From Pseudomonadota bacterium (GTDB lineage: Bacteria; Pseudomonadota; Gammaproteobacteria; Ga0077536), in NCBI GenBank assembly GCA_016719885.1, contig JADJYF010000020.1, forward strand, positions 1 to 64,000: 64,000 nt of DNA. Reading direction: 5' to 3'. How positions within the stretch are numbered: position 1 is the stretch's first letter; every line of letters begins with the position of its first letter. Below, one piece after another: positions 53,988-61,660 of this stretch. The notes beneath the pieces are model-generated. The model worked only from the letters and a program-made list of their open reading frames with translations, did not search any database and was not told where the DNA came from. The translations under genes and the position numbers were made by a program.

Positions 53988-55252
53988 ATTTCGAACTACC
54001 GGAAGAACTGCAAGCGTATCTCGCGGAACTGGACCAGTTCATCGAGCAGGAGATCAAACCGCTCGAGGCCGAAGACGACAACATCCGCTTCTTCGATCAT
54101 CGCCGCGAACATTCCCGCACCGATTGGGACAACGGCGGCATTCCGCGCCACGACTGGGAAGCGCTGCTGGCCGAAGCACGACGCCGCGCCGACGCCGCCG
54201 GTCACTACCGCTATGCCTTCCCCAAGGAATTCGGCGGCCGCGACGGCACCAATCTCGGCATGGCGGTGATCCGCGAACACCTGGCGGCCAAGGGCCTTGG
54301 CCTGCACTGCGATCTGCAGAACGAGCACGCCATCGTCGCCAACAACATCGGCCTGTTGCTGATGCTCCACTACGGCAGCGAAGAACAGAAGCGCCAATGG
54401 GTGGAACCGTTGGCCAACGGCACCGGCTTCATCGCCTTCGGCATCACCGAGCCCAAGCACGGCTCGGATGCCACCCACATGGAAACCACCGCCGTGCGCA
54501 CCGCCAATGGCTGGCGCATCAACGGCGAAAAGACCTGGAACACCGGCATCCACACCGCGCCCTGCGACATGATCTTCGCGCGTACCGCCGGCAAGGCCGG
54601 CGACGGTGACGGCATCACCGCCTTCCTGGTGCCGACCGATGCGAAGGGCTTCAAGGTCGAACAGATGCTGTGGACCTTCAACATGCCGACCGACCATGGC
54701 CATATCAGCATGACCGATGTCGAAGTGCCGGATTCGGCGATCCTCGGCAAGGAAGGCCGTGGCCTGCAGATAGTGCAGCACTTCTTCAACGAGAATCGCA
54801 TCCGCCAGGCGGCCTCCAGCCTCGGCGCCGCGCAGTTCTGCGTCAACGAAGCGGTGGCCTACGCGCTCGAACGCAAACCCTTCGGCAAGCCGCTGGCATC
54901 GAACCAGGGCATCCAGTTTCCGCTGGTGGAACTGCAGACCCAGTGCGAGATGGTGCGCGCGCTCATCCACAAGACCGCGTGGATGATGGACAAGTACGGC
55001 GCCTTCTCGGTGTCGGACAAGGTATCGATGTGCAATTTCTGGTCTAACCGCCTGTGCTGCGAAGCGGCCGACCGCGCCATGCAGGTCCATGGCGGCATGG
55101 GTTATTCACGGCACAAGCCGTTCGAACACATCTACCGTCATCATCGCCGCTATCGCATCACCGAAGGCGCGGAAGAGATCCAGATGCGCCGCGTGGCGGG
55201 CTACATGTTCGGCTTCATGAAGCAGCGCGCGCCCAAGGGCGTGGTGGAGTAA
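53984..55252 (+). CDS. Second acyl-CoA dehydrogenase (ACAD10/11-like)
   Basis: 422 aa from a GTG overlapping the preceding stop. Motifs: HAIVANNIGLLLMLHYGSEE, FGITEPKHGSDATHMETTA, INGEKTWNTGIHTAPC, QVHGGMGYSRHKPFEHIYRH and RYRITEGAEEIQMRRVAGYM. The longer N-terminus (FIEQEIKPLEAEDDN, FDHRREHSRTDW) is typical of a distinct ACAD branch. The two coupled dehydrogenases may form one hetero-complex or act on successive substrates. Confidence 0.9.
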   Translation: MNFELPEELQAYLAELDQFIEQEIKPLEAEDDNIRFFDHRREHSRTDWDNGGIPRHDWEALLAEARRRADAAGHYRYAFPKEFGGRDGTNLGMAVIREHLAAKGLGLHCDLQNEHAIVANNIGLLLMLHYGSEEQKRQWVEPLANGTGFIAFGITEPKHGSDATHMETTAVRTANGWRINGEKTWNTGIHTAPCDMIFARTAGKAGDGDGITAFLVPTDAKGFKVEQMLWTFNMPTDHGHISMTDVEVPDSAILGKEGRGLQIVQHFFNENRIRQAASSLGAAQFCVNEAVAYALERKPFGKPLASNQGIQFPLVELQTQCEMVRALIHKTAWMMDKYGAFSVSDKVSMCNFWSNRLCCEAADRAMQVHGGMGYSRHKPFEHIYRHHRRYRITEGAEEIQMRRVAGYMFGFMKQRAPKGVVE

Positions 55253-55271
55253 GGGTCACCGCGCTGGCACA

Positions 55272-55298
55272 GCACATCTCGCCCGCGCGGCGAGGTGT
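55272..55298. terminator. Hairpin after the acyl-CoA dehydrogenase pair
   Basis: CACATCTCGCC (55272-55282), loop CGCGC, GGCGAGGTGTG (55288-55298); 11-bp stem with one G-T pair. It starts 20 bases after the stop. No T-run, so termination is probable rather than certain. Confidence 0.55.
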
Positions 55299-55308
55299 GC
55301 CCGGCGTT

Positions 55309-55338
55309 CTTGACAGTGCGCGGGCCGACCCCGCATTG
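55309..55338 (+). promoter_or_regulatory. Candidate sigma-70 promoter of the DUF3237 gene
   Basis: TTGACA (55309-55314) is a perfect -35 box; CATTGT (55333-55338), 18 bases on, is a weak -10. It sits between the hairpin and the ATG at 55369. Confidence 0.45.
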
Positions 55339-55368
55339 TCGTTCCCACCTGCAACACGGAGCGCAACC

Positions 55369-55824
55369 ATGAAACTCGTGCCCTTGATGACCTACTACGC
55401 CAAGCTCACGAATGCCTTGCCGGTCGGACCCGGCATGTACGGCAATCGCCTGATCGTGGAAGTGGACGGCGGCGAATTCGAAGGGCCGCGGCTGAAAGGC
55501 GTGATCCGCAAAGCCGGCTGCGCCGACTGGCTGACCATGACCGAGGACTTCGGCCACCTCGACGTGCGCGCGACGCTCGAAACCCACGACGGCGCCTTCA
55601 TCTACCTCGAATACATCGGCAAGCTGGAATTGACACCCAAGGTGCAAGCCGCGCTGGCCGGCAACGGCAGCACCGAGTTCGGCGAAAGCTATTTCGTCAC
55701 CGCGCCGCGCATGCAGACCGGCGATCCGCGCTATTCGTGGGTCAACAACATGATCTGCGTGGCACAGGGCAAGATCGGCGCCGGCCGCGTCGATTACCGG
55801 GTGTTCCAGGTGGTCAACGACTGA
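55369..55824 (+). CDS. DUF3237-family protein
   Basis: 151 aa beta-barrel-like protein: MKLVPLMTYYAKLTNALPV, GNRLIVEVDGGEFEGPRLKG, GCADWLTMTEDFGHLDVRA, PRMQTGDPRYSWVNNMICVA. This is the usual length and pattern of DUF3237. Members often accompany aromatic or CoA-ester degradation genes, but the biochemical role is not established. An ACGGAG ribosome site precedes the ATG. Confidence 0.82.
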   Translation: MKLVPLMTYYAKLTNALPVGPGMYGNRLIVEVDGGEFEGPRLKGVIRKAGCADWLTMTEDFGHLDVRATLETHDGAFIYLEYIGKLELTPKVQAALAGNGSTEFGESYFVTAPRMQTGDPRYSWVNNMICVAQGKIGAGRVDYRVFQVVND

Positions 55825-55830
55825 TCGTTT

Positions 55831-55895
55831 GTGGGTCCGACTTCAGTCGGATATTCGAGGCGCGACGGCAGTGTCAGACTGAAGTCTGACCCACA
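55831..55895. repeat. Head-to-head pair of GTGGGT-class REP palindromes
   Basis: Left unit 55831-55852: GTGGGTCCGACT, TC, AGTCGGAT. Right unit 55871-55895, inverted: GTGTCAGACT, GA, AGTCTGACCCACA. The left unit differs from the right at two stem positions with compensating changes. It lies six bases after the DUF3237 stop and ten bases from the stop of the convergent ligase gene. Confidence 0.9.
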
Positions 55896-55905
55896 TGTGG
55901 CGGCG

Positions 55906-57135
55906 TTACGCGAACAAGCGGTTCGCCTCCAGTGCGCCGCTCAGGTCGCGGTATAAGCCGCGCAACTGCTCCCGCGTCGGCGTCTGCCCGCCTACCGCCA
56001 GCAGGCGCCGCGCCAGCGGCGCGCGGCGCAACAGGGCAGCGACGTGTTCACCGCCCGGCCCTTCCAGCACACCGTTGCGCGTACACAGGGTGTGCCACGC
56101 CTCACCCATGGTGCAGGCCTGCGCGCCGAGACCAAGCGCGGCAAGTACCGAAGCATCCTCGATCACGACCTGTTCACCGTCCCTGAGGCTGCGCTCGAAC
56201 AGGCTCGCCAGCGCCTCGGTCGACACCACCGCCTGCGCGTCGCGTGAACTGAAGCGCTCCTCGTACAGGGCCTTGACCAGCGCCACCACCGCGCGCGCCA
56301 CGGCGAGGTCGGCACGTGGGCTTTCCTGCGCATCGAGTATGCGGATCTCGATGGCGCCGCGTTCGAAGCGCGCAATCGCGCCGCGTGAATTGAGCCATTC
56401 GCCGTCCAGCACCTTGTCGGTGTCGAGCGGCGCGATGGCGCGGAACATCGGCGCCAGGATGCGCTCATGGTATTCATCGATGCTGGCCACGCACTCCGGG
56501 ACCACACGGCCGGTAATCTCCGGCACGCGCTTCTGGTTCAGCCGATAGGTTTCGAGGCGCGTGTCGAGCAGGCCGCTGGCCTTGCCGTCCACGTAGGGCG
56601 AGGCTGCCGCCAGCGCCGGCAACAGCGGCAGGGCGATGCGGATGGCATCGTGCAGGCGCACGAACTCGGCATCGTCGGCGAACGGCAGGTTGATGTGCAT
56701 GCTCTGCAGGTTCGCCCAGCCATGACCGCGGCAATTGAAGATGCGGTCGTAGGCGGCGTAGATCTCGTTCTGCTCGTGGGGCCACAGGCGTTGCTCGGTC
56801 AAGGGGTCCATCCACGGATGCATGGGCCCCGGCAGGATGCGCGCGTCGTGCTTTGCCAGCAGGCGCTCGATGCGCGCCACTTCCGCGCTGAACAAATCGT
56901 CGAGGCCATCGAGACTGGCGGCCGGCCCGTTGGTCTTCAATTCGATGACGTGCAGCGACAATTCATTCGACCAGCCGATGGGCCCGTCGGCGAACTCGTT
57001 GACCTCGGCGCCCGCCACGTCGGCAAGCAGCCTGTCGGCGATCGCGCGCACGTCCAGCGTGTCGCGGTCGACGATGGCGTATTCAATCTCGATGCCGTAA
57101 GCGGCGAAGGCATGCAGGGGGGCGCGCTTGCTCAT
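55906..57135 (-). CDS. GCS2-type carboxylate-amine ligase
   Basis: 409 aa, glutamate-cysteine-ligase type 2 fold (COG2170/YbdK-like). The N-terminal acidic strand YGIEIEYAIVDRDT (13-26) carries Mg/ATP Glu residues. Then NELSLHVIELKTNGPA, LQSMHINLPF, RLETYRLNQKR, and RFERGAIEIRILDAQESPRA. YbdK of E. coli makes gamma-glutamyl-cysteine weakly; here the partner genes suggest another amide. Its ATG overlaps the stop of the ATP-grasp gene (ATGA). Confidence 0.85.
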   Translation of the reverse strand: MSKRAPLHAFAAYGIEIEYAIVDRDTLDVRAIADRLLADVAGAEVNEFADGPIGWSNELSLHVIELKTNGPAASLDGLDDLFSAEVARIERLLAKHDARILPGPMHPWMDPLTEQRLWPHEQNEIYAAYDRIFNCRGHGWANLQSMHINLPFADDAEFVRLHDAIRIALPLLPALAAASPYVDGKASGLLDTRLETYRLNQKRVPEITGRVVPECVASIDEYHERILAPMFRAIAPLDTDKVLDGEWLNSRGAIARFERGAIEIRILDAQESPRADLAVARAVVALVKALYEERFSSRDAQAVVSTEALASLFERSLRDGEQVVIEDASVLAALGLGAQACTMGEAWHTLCTRNGVLEGPGGEHVAALLRRAPLARRLLAVGGQTPTREQLRGLYRDLSGALEANRLFA

Positions 57136-58610
57136 GCGATGTCGAACTCCAGGCGCTTGCGCGCGATGATGCGGCGGAGCATGAGCCCCATGATTTCGCG
57201 GTACAGGGCATCTTTCAGGATCTTGTCTTCGTTGCCGGCATCGACATTGGGATTGTCGTTGACTTCGATCACCACCGCGCGACGGCCGATGCGTTTCAAG
57301 TCGACGCCATAGAAGCCGTCGCCGATGAGATTGGCGGCGCGCACCGCGGCACGCACGATGTCGGCCGGCGCTTCGGCGACGGAGAGGGTATCGACCGCGC
57401 CCTCGGCGGCGGTCTTGCCACTGGCGTCGCGCTGGATCACCTGCCAATGGCTCTTGGCCATGTGGTAACGGCACACATAGAGCGGCCGACCGTCGAGCAC
57501 GCCCACCCGCCAATCGAAATCGGTGGGGCAGAACTCCTGCGCGACGACCAGATCCGAGCCATCGAAGAATTTCGCCAGCGCGCGATGCAATTCCTCGGCA
57601 TCGGCGACCTTGATGACGCCGGCCGAGAACGAACTGTCCGGCGCCTTCAGCACGCACGGGAAGCCGCACACCGCCTCGACCTCGTGGGCGTTGCCGCGAT
57701 GCACGATCAGGGTCTTGGGAATGGCGACGTCGTAACGGTCCAGCAGTTCGGCAAGATAGACCTTGTTGGTGCAGCGGATGATGGAGCGCGGATCGTCGAT
57801 GACCACCAGGCCCTCGGCCTCGGCGCGCGTCGCCATGCGGAAGGTGTGGTGGTTGACCGCCGTCGTTTCGCGGATGAACAAGGCATCGAATTCGGCCAGG
57901 CGCCCGACATCATCGCGCGTGATGAATTCACAGGCCATGCCGACCGCGTCGGCGGCGCGTTCGAATTTCTTCAGCGCGCGCGCATCGGAGGGCGGCGTCT
58001 TTTCATTCGGGTCGACGAGGATCGCGACGTCGAAGCGCGAGGCGGCGCGCTTGCGCCGCACCGGGTGGCTGCGCTGGAAATGCGTGGCGGCGGCCTGTGC
58101 CACGAAGGCGTGATGCTTTTCGGGAATGTCATTGGCGCCGACCAGCACCACCGAGCGTAATTCCCAACGCTTGCCGCTGCGCTCCAGGCGCGCGCGCAGC
58201 AGGGGCGCCGGGAACAGGTCGAACAAGGCCTTGGCCAGCGCGTCGTAGCGGCTGGCCATGTTCTGTCCGAAGTAGACAGACAGCTCGAAGCTCTTCGAGC
58301 GCAGCGGCTTCAGCATGCGCTGAATGCGCTCGTCGAGGTCCTCCGACAGCGCCCGCACCACGCTGCGCGAGCGCAGGCCCTGCAGGGTGCTGATGCTCGG
58401 CATCGGCCGATGGCCGCGCGCTTCGGCCAGCAAGGACACGTAGTAGCCGCCGGTCTGGTAGCGATAGGAGCGGCACAGGTTGAAGACCTTGGCGGCGCGC
58501 ATGTCGCTGTAGCGGCGGTCCGTCAGGTAGTCACCCGACGAGATTACTTCGACGCCGGGAATGGTCAGCGGCCAGCGCTTGGGATTGTCGACGACCAGAA
58601 GAGCACTCAT
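57132..58610 (-). CDS. RimK-type ATP-grasp ligase with N-terminal RLAN domain
   Basis: 492 aa. N-terminal RLAN-type domain (about 1-180: LLVVDNPKRWP, FNLCRSYRYQTGGYYVSLLA, QNMASRYDALAKALFD). A linking Rossmann-like part follows (FDVAILVDPNEKTPPSDARA), then ATP-grasp from about 270. Motifs there: IRETTAVNHHTFRMA, FPCVLKAPDSSFSAGVIKV, VVAQEFCPTDFDWRVGVLDG, VIEVNDNPNVDAGNED (metal ligands Glu and Asn). Such enzymes join a carboxylate to an amine with ATP. Flanked by ATGA overlaps, so it is made together with the peptidase and the GCS2-type ligase. Confidence 0.9.
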   Translation of the reverse strand: MSALLVVDNPKRWPLTIPGVEVISSGDYLTDRRYSDMRAAKVFNLCRSYRYQTGGYYVSLLAEARGHRPMPSISTLQGLRSRSVVRALSEDLDERIQRMLKPLRSKSFELSVYFGQNMASRYDALAKALFDLFPAPLLRARLERSGKRWELRSVVLVGANDIPEKHHAFVAQAAATHFQRSHPVRRKRAASRFDVAILVDPNEKTPPSDARALKKFERAADAVGMACEFITRDDVGRLAEFDALFIRETTAVNHHTFRMATRAEAEGLVVIDDPRSIIRCTNKVYLAELLDRYDVAIPKTLIVHRGNAHEVEAVCGFPCVLKAPDSSFSAGVIKVADAEELHRALAKFFDGSDLVVAQEFCPTDFDWRVGVLDGRPLYVCRYHMAKSHWQVIQRDASGKTAAEGAVDTLSVAEAPADIVRAAVRAANLIGDGFYGVDLKRIGRRAVVIEVNDNPNVDAGNEDKILKDALYREIMGLMLRRIIARKRLEFDIA

Positions 58611-59320
58611 TTCTCACGCTCCAGGATGAGCAGGCTGGCGTCGTAGGTCATGACGCCGAGCAGGATGGCACCGATCACGCGATCGATGTGTACCCAGTAC
58701 TTGTGGCCCGCGCCAACCGGGTTGGGTACGTAGGGATCGGCCACGGCGATGCTGCGGTCCTCGCGGTTGTAACCGGCCAGCACCACGAAGTGACCACAGG
58801 ATTCGCCGTGCACGTCGTCCGGATCGTCGTGCGGCCCGGCGATGCGGGCCTGACGATAGAGGTAAGTGAGATTGAGACCGGCAATCACCGGCACGCCGCG
58901 ACGGAACATGCCGCGCAGTTCACCACGAGTCAGGTCGGTAAAACGCAGACGTCCGCCACGTTCCAGGAATTCACAATAGCCTTCGACCGCGAATTTGAAC
59001 TTGGCGCTGCGTTTGCGCGCCGCGCGCTCGCGCAGCTTGGCGGCGATGTCGGTGTCCGCATCCTCGAACCAGGTCGGGTCGAACAGGTTCAGATTGAAGG
59101 TGTAGATGGTGGCCTCGAAGCCACGCTTCAGGGCGTCGCAGGCGAGATGCACCTCGAGCGTGCCGCCCTCGTCCAGCGACGTGACCGAGCCGATGACCTT
59201 GGACAGGCTGACATCGAGGCCGTGGTAGCGATACAGCGCATGCAGACAGGTCGGACCGCAGGTGATGCCGTCGGGCTGCGGCTCGATGTCGACGGGCAGT
59301 TCGACGACGTCTTCAGGCAT
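58607..59320 (-). CDS. C39-like papain-fold peptidase
   Basis: 237 aa. Catalytic Cys21 in GITCGPTCLHALYRYHG, His in ESCGHFVVLAGYN and Asp in VADPYVPNP form the C39 triad. LTYLYRQARIAG lies between. No signal peptide, membrane span or ABC domain, so it acts in the cytoplasm, unlike bacteriocin exporters. It heads the three-gene operon with the two ligases and could trim or cyclise a precursor, or remove the tag they add. The stop overlaps the ligase start (ATGA). Confidence 0.85.
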   Translation of the reverse strand: MPEDVVELPVDIEPQPDGITCGPTCLHALYRYHGLDVSLSKVIGSVTSLDEGGTLEVHLACDALKRGFEATIYTFNLNLFDPTWFEDADTDIAAKLRERAARKRSAKFKFAVEGYCEFLERGGRLRFTDLTRGELRGMFRRGVPVIAGLNLTYLYRQARIAGPHDDPDDVHGESCGHFVVLAGYNREDRSIAVADPYVPNPVGAGHKYWVHIDRVIGAILLGVMTYDASLLILEREK

Positions 59321-59397
59321 CGCGGCGACGCTGCGAAATCGGGTGACGAATGCTCAGACGCGGCCCCTCCAGGGTGACGGATTTTACCTTGCGACCC

Positions 59398-59423
59398 GGC
59401 GCTCGATACCCAGATCGAGCGCC
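59398..59423. promoter_or_regulatory. Perfect 10-bp inverted repeat in a divergent control region
   Basis: GGCGCTCGAT (59398-59407), six-base spacer, ATCGAGCGCC (59414-59423), between the divergent peptidase operon and the LLM flavoprotein gene. No T-run. Its location suits an operator for one or both transcripts. Confidence 0.5.
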
Positions 59424-59526
59424 TAGGACGGCCCGCGATTTTCGGGTTTAATGCCATGCAAGGGAAGAGCACGGCGTCAATCGCAAGCGTGCTCGCCATC
59501 GCATTATGTCGCGAGGAACCGCCACG

Positions 59527-60633
59527 ATGAAATTCGGATTGATCTACGAACTGTCCACGCCGCGCCCCTTCACCGCGGCCACCCAGCGCGAGGTGTTCGA
59601 AAACGCACTCGAACAGATTCGCGTGGTCGATGAACTCGGCTTCGGCAGCGTGTGGTGTGTCGAGCATCACTTCCTCGAAGAATACAGCCACGCGAGCTGC
59701 CCGGACATGTTCCTGACCGCCGCCGCGCGCGAAACCAAGCACATTCGCCTCGGCTTCGGCATCGGCACCTGCGTGCCGTCCATGCATTCGCCGATCCGCT
59801 GGGCCGAAAAGGCCGCCTTCCTCGATCACCTGTCCAATGGCCGCGTCGAGTTCGGCACCGGCCGCTCCTCGACCTGGAACGAACTCGGCGGCTTCAATTC
59901 CATCATCGACGACACCAAGCGCACCTGGGACGAGTTCTGCCGCGTGATCCCGAAGATGTGGACCGAGGAACGCTTCTCCTACAACGGCACCTACTTCAGC
60001 ATGCCGGAGCGCTGCGTGCTGCCCAAGCCGATGCAGGACCCGCACCCGCCGCTGTGGGTGGCGGTGACCGCGCCGGGCACCGAGTTCGATGCGGCCGAGC
60101 GCGGCATGGGCGCGCTGATCCTGTCGATTGCCGATGTCGAGCGCTGCGTGCCGCGCATCAAGGAATACCGCGAGCGCATCAAGCGCTGCCGGCCGGTCGG
60201 CGCCTTCGTCAACGACCAGGTCGCGATCGCCAACTGGCTCTACTGTCATCCGGACGACGATTACGCCAAGCGCAAGGGTGAGGAGCTGGTCGCGACCTTC
60301 GGCTACATGGCCGGTCAGACCATCGAGGTGTCGGAGGCCTACCCGGCCAACAACTACACCGCCATCGGCCTGTTGGGCTCACTGCGTCCCGACCCGAATG
60401 CGCCGGGCGACCAGAAGAAGCCGCCGGCCAGCGGCCTGTGCTTCGGCAACCCGCAAGCCCTGGTGGAAACCATCAAGCGCTGGGAGGCGGCCGGCGTCGA
60501 CCACCTGGTGTTCATGATCCAGGCGCGCGAACACCTGCCGCAGAAGGACGTGCTCGATTCCCTGCGCCTGTTCGCCAAGGAAGTCATGCCGCACTTCAGC
60601 GGCGCGCGCGTCGGCGCGGCGGTGAACGCATGA
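59527..60633 (+). CDS. LLM-class flavin-dependent monooxygenase
   Basis: 368 aa: MKFGLIYELSTPRPF, ELGFGSVWCVEHHFLEEYSH (bacterial-luciferase-type His pair), HIRLGFGIGTCVPSMHSPIR, GRVEFGTGRSSTWNELGGFN, PPLWVAVTAPGTEFDAAERG. The EHHF motif is typical of the alkanal-monooxygenase branch. Start ATG 59527 has GAGGAA upstream. It is followed, with ATGA overlap, by an acetoacetate-decarboxylase-like gene, so the two likely act in sequence on an oxo- or ketone-type substrate. Confidence 0.87.
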   Translation: MKFGLIYELSTPRPFTAATQREVFENALEQIRVVDELGFGSVWCVEHHFLEEYSHASCPDMFLTAAARETKHIRLGFGIGTCVPSMHSPIRWAEKAAFLDHLSNGRVEFGTGRSSTWNELGGFNSIIDDTKRTWDEFCRVIPKMWTEERFSYNGTYFSMPERCVLPKPMQDPHPPLWVAVTAPGTEFDAAERGMGALILSIADVERCVPRIKEYRERIKRCRPVGAFVNDQVAIANWLYCHPDDDYAKRKGEELVATFGYMAGQTIEVSEAYPANNYTAIGLLGSLRPDPNAPGDQKKPPASGLCFGNPQALVETIKRWEAAGVDHLVFMIQAREHLPQKDVLDSLRLFAKEVMPHFSGARVGAAVNA

Positions 60634-61451
60634 ACGCGCCGGTCCTGCTCTACGGCAACCGCGCGGCGGACAGCGTGCCGCTGGCGGCCATGGCGCTCGA
60701 TGTCTCGCCGCAGGAAACCCTGGTCCTGCCCGATGTGCAGATCCTCTACGTGCTGCACGAGATGCCGATGCAGACGGCGCTGGCGCGCCTGCCGGTGGCG
60801 CTGCACCCGAGCATCCCGGCGGTGCTCGGCATCACCTTCATGCATGCCAAGGACAGCCCGTTCGGCGAGTTCACGCTGGCCTATGTCGGCATCGCCTGCC
60901 GTACCGGCATCAAGCCGCGGCATTTCATCACCGGCGCGTTCTGCGGCAATGCGGACGCCGCCAAGTACTTCGGCGGCCGCTACGGCTTCGACTGCAGGCA
61001 CGCCGTGGTCAGCTACCACGAGACCTACGACCGCATTCGCGGCGAAGTGAGCGTCGATGGCCGCTCGATACTCGATGTCGCCATCGCCGAATGCATCCCG
61101 CTGGTCGGCGCCGGCGGCATGATCAAGTACTCGCCGCCCTTGACCGCGACGCGGGTGGGCGGCGAGCCGGCGCTGGTGCAATTCGAGGCGGGCTACGATT
61201 TCAAACGCTCGATACGCGGCCGCTCGCAGCTCGCGACGTTCGACGCCGCCGCCCTCGGCGACGCCGCGCTGACGCCGACCATGGGCATCGCCGGATCTCA
61301 TGCGGTGGTCGATCTGCATCTCATGCCGGCGCGCTTCCAGGTCTGCCCCCGGGCGCGGCGCGAGAGCGGCATGACCCGGAGGCGCAGTTGGGACAAGTCG
61401 GCGCTGACCCGGCGGTCGGGGTCCCCCAGGTGGGACTATCTGTCAGGCTGA
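60630..61451 (+). CDS. Acetoacetate-decarboxylase-like protein, C-terminus doubtful
   Basis: 273 aa. The beta-cone core is readable to about residue 235: VLPDVQILYVLHEMPMQTAL, TLAYVGIACRTGIKPRHFIT, DAAKYFGGRYGFDCRHAVVS, FEAGYDFKRSIRGRSQLATF, DLHLMPARFQV. The expected Lys of true acetoacetate decarboxylase is not evident, so the reaction may differ. The last 35 residues are Arg/Ser-rich and unlike the family; they run into eroded REP text, suggesting damage or misassembly at the 3' end. Confidence 0.68.
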   Translation: MNAPVLLYGNRAADSVPLAAMALDVSPQETLVLPDVQILYVLHEMPMQTALARLPVALHPSIPAVLGITFMHAKDSPFGEFTLAYVGIACRTGIKPRHFITGAFCGNADAAKYFGGRYGFDCRHAVVSYHETYDRIRGEVSVDGRSILDVAIAECIPLVGAGGMIKYSPPLTATRVGGEPALVQFEAGYDFKRSIRGRSQLATFDAAALGDAALTPTMGIAGSHAVVDLHLMPARFQVCPRARRESGMTRRRSWDKSALTRRSGSPRWDYLSG

Positions 61452-61660
61452 AGTCCCGCGAATTCAGTCGCACATTCATGTGTCGATGGTGCCAAGAGGG
61501 CGCCTCGGCGGGCCATTGAGTGTCAGACTGACCGCCCCACAGGTCGGGACATTCAGGTCGACGGGCGGTTTCGCTGAAGTCGACCCACGAGGTGATTTCA
61601 GTGTCAACCCTCGACCATCGCGCGCATGCTCAGAGGTCGGACATTCAGGGGCAACTGGCG
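61442..61660. repeat. Eroded REP-rich stretch
   Basis: Several partial matches to both palindrome classes: tgtcaggctgaagtcccgcg (61441-61460), aattcagtcgcacattcat, tgtcagactgaccgccccac (61521-61540), gctgaagtcgacccac, aggtcggacattcag. None is complete. It lies where two adjacent genes lose their proper 3' and 5' ends, so either the repeats have decayed here or the read consensus is poor. Confidence 0.6.
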
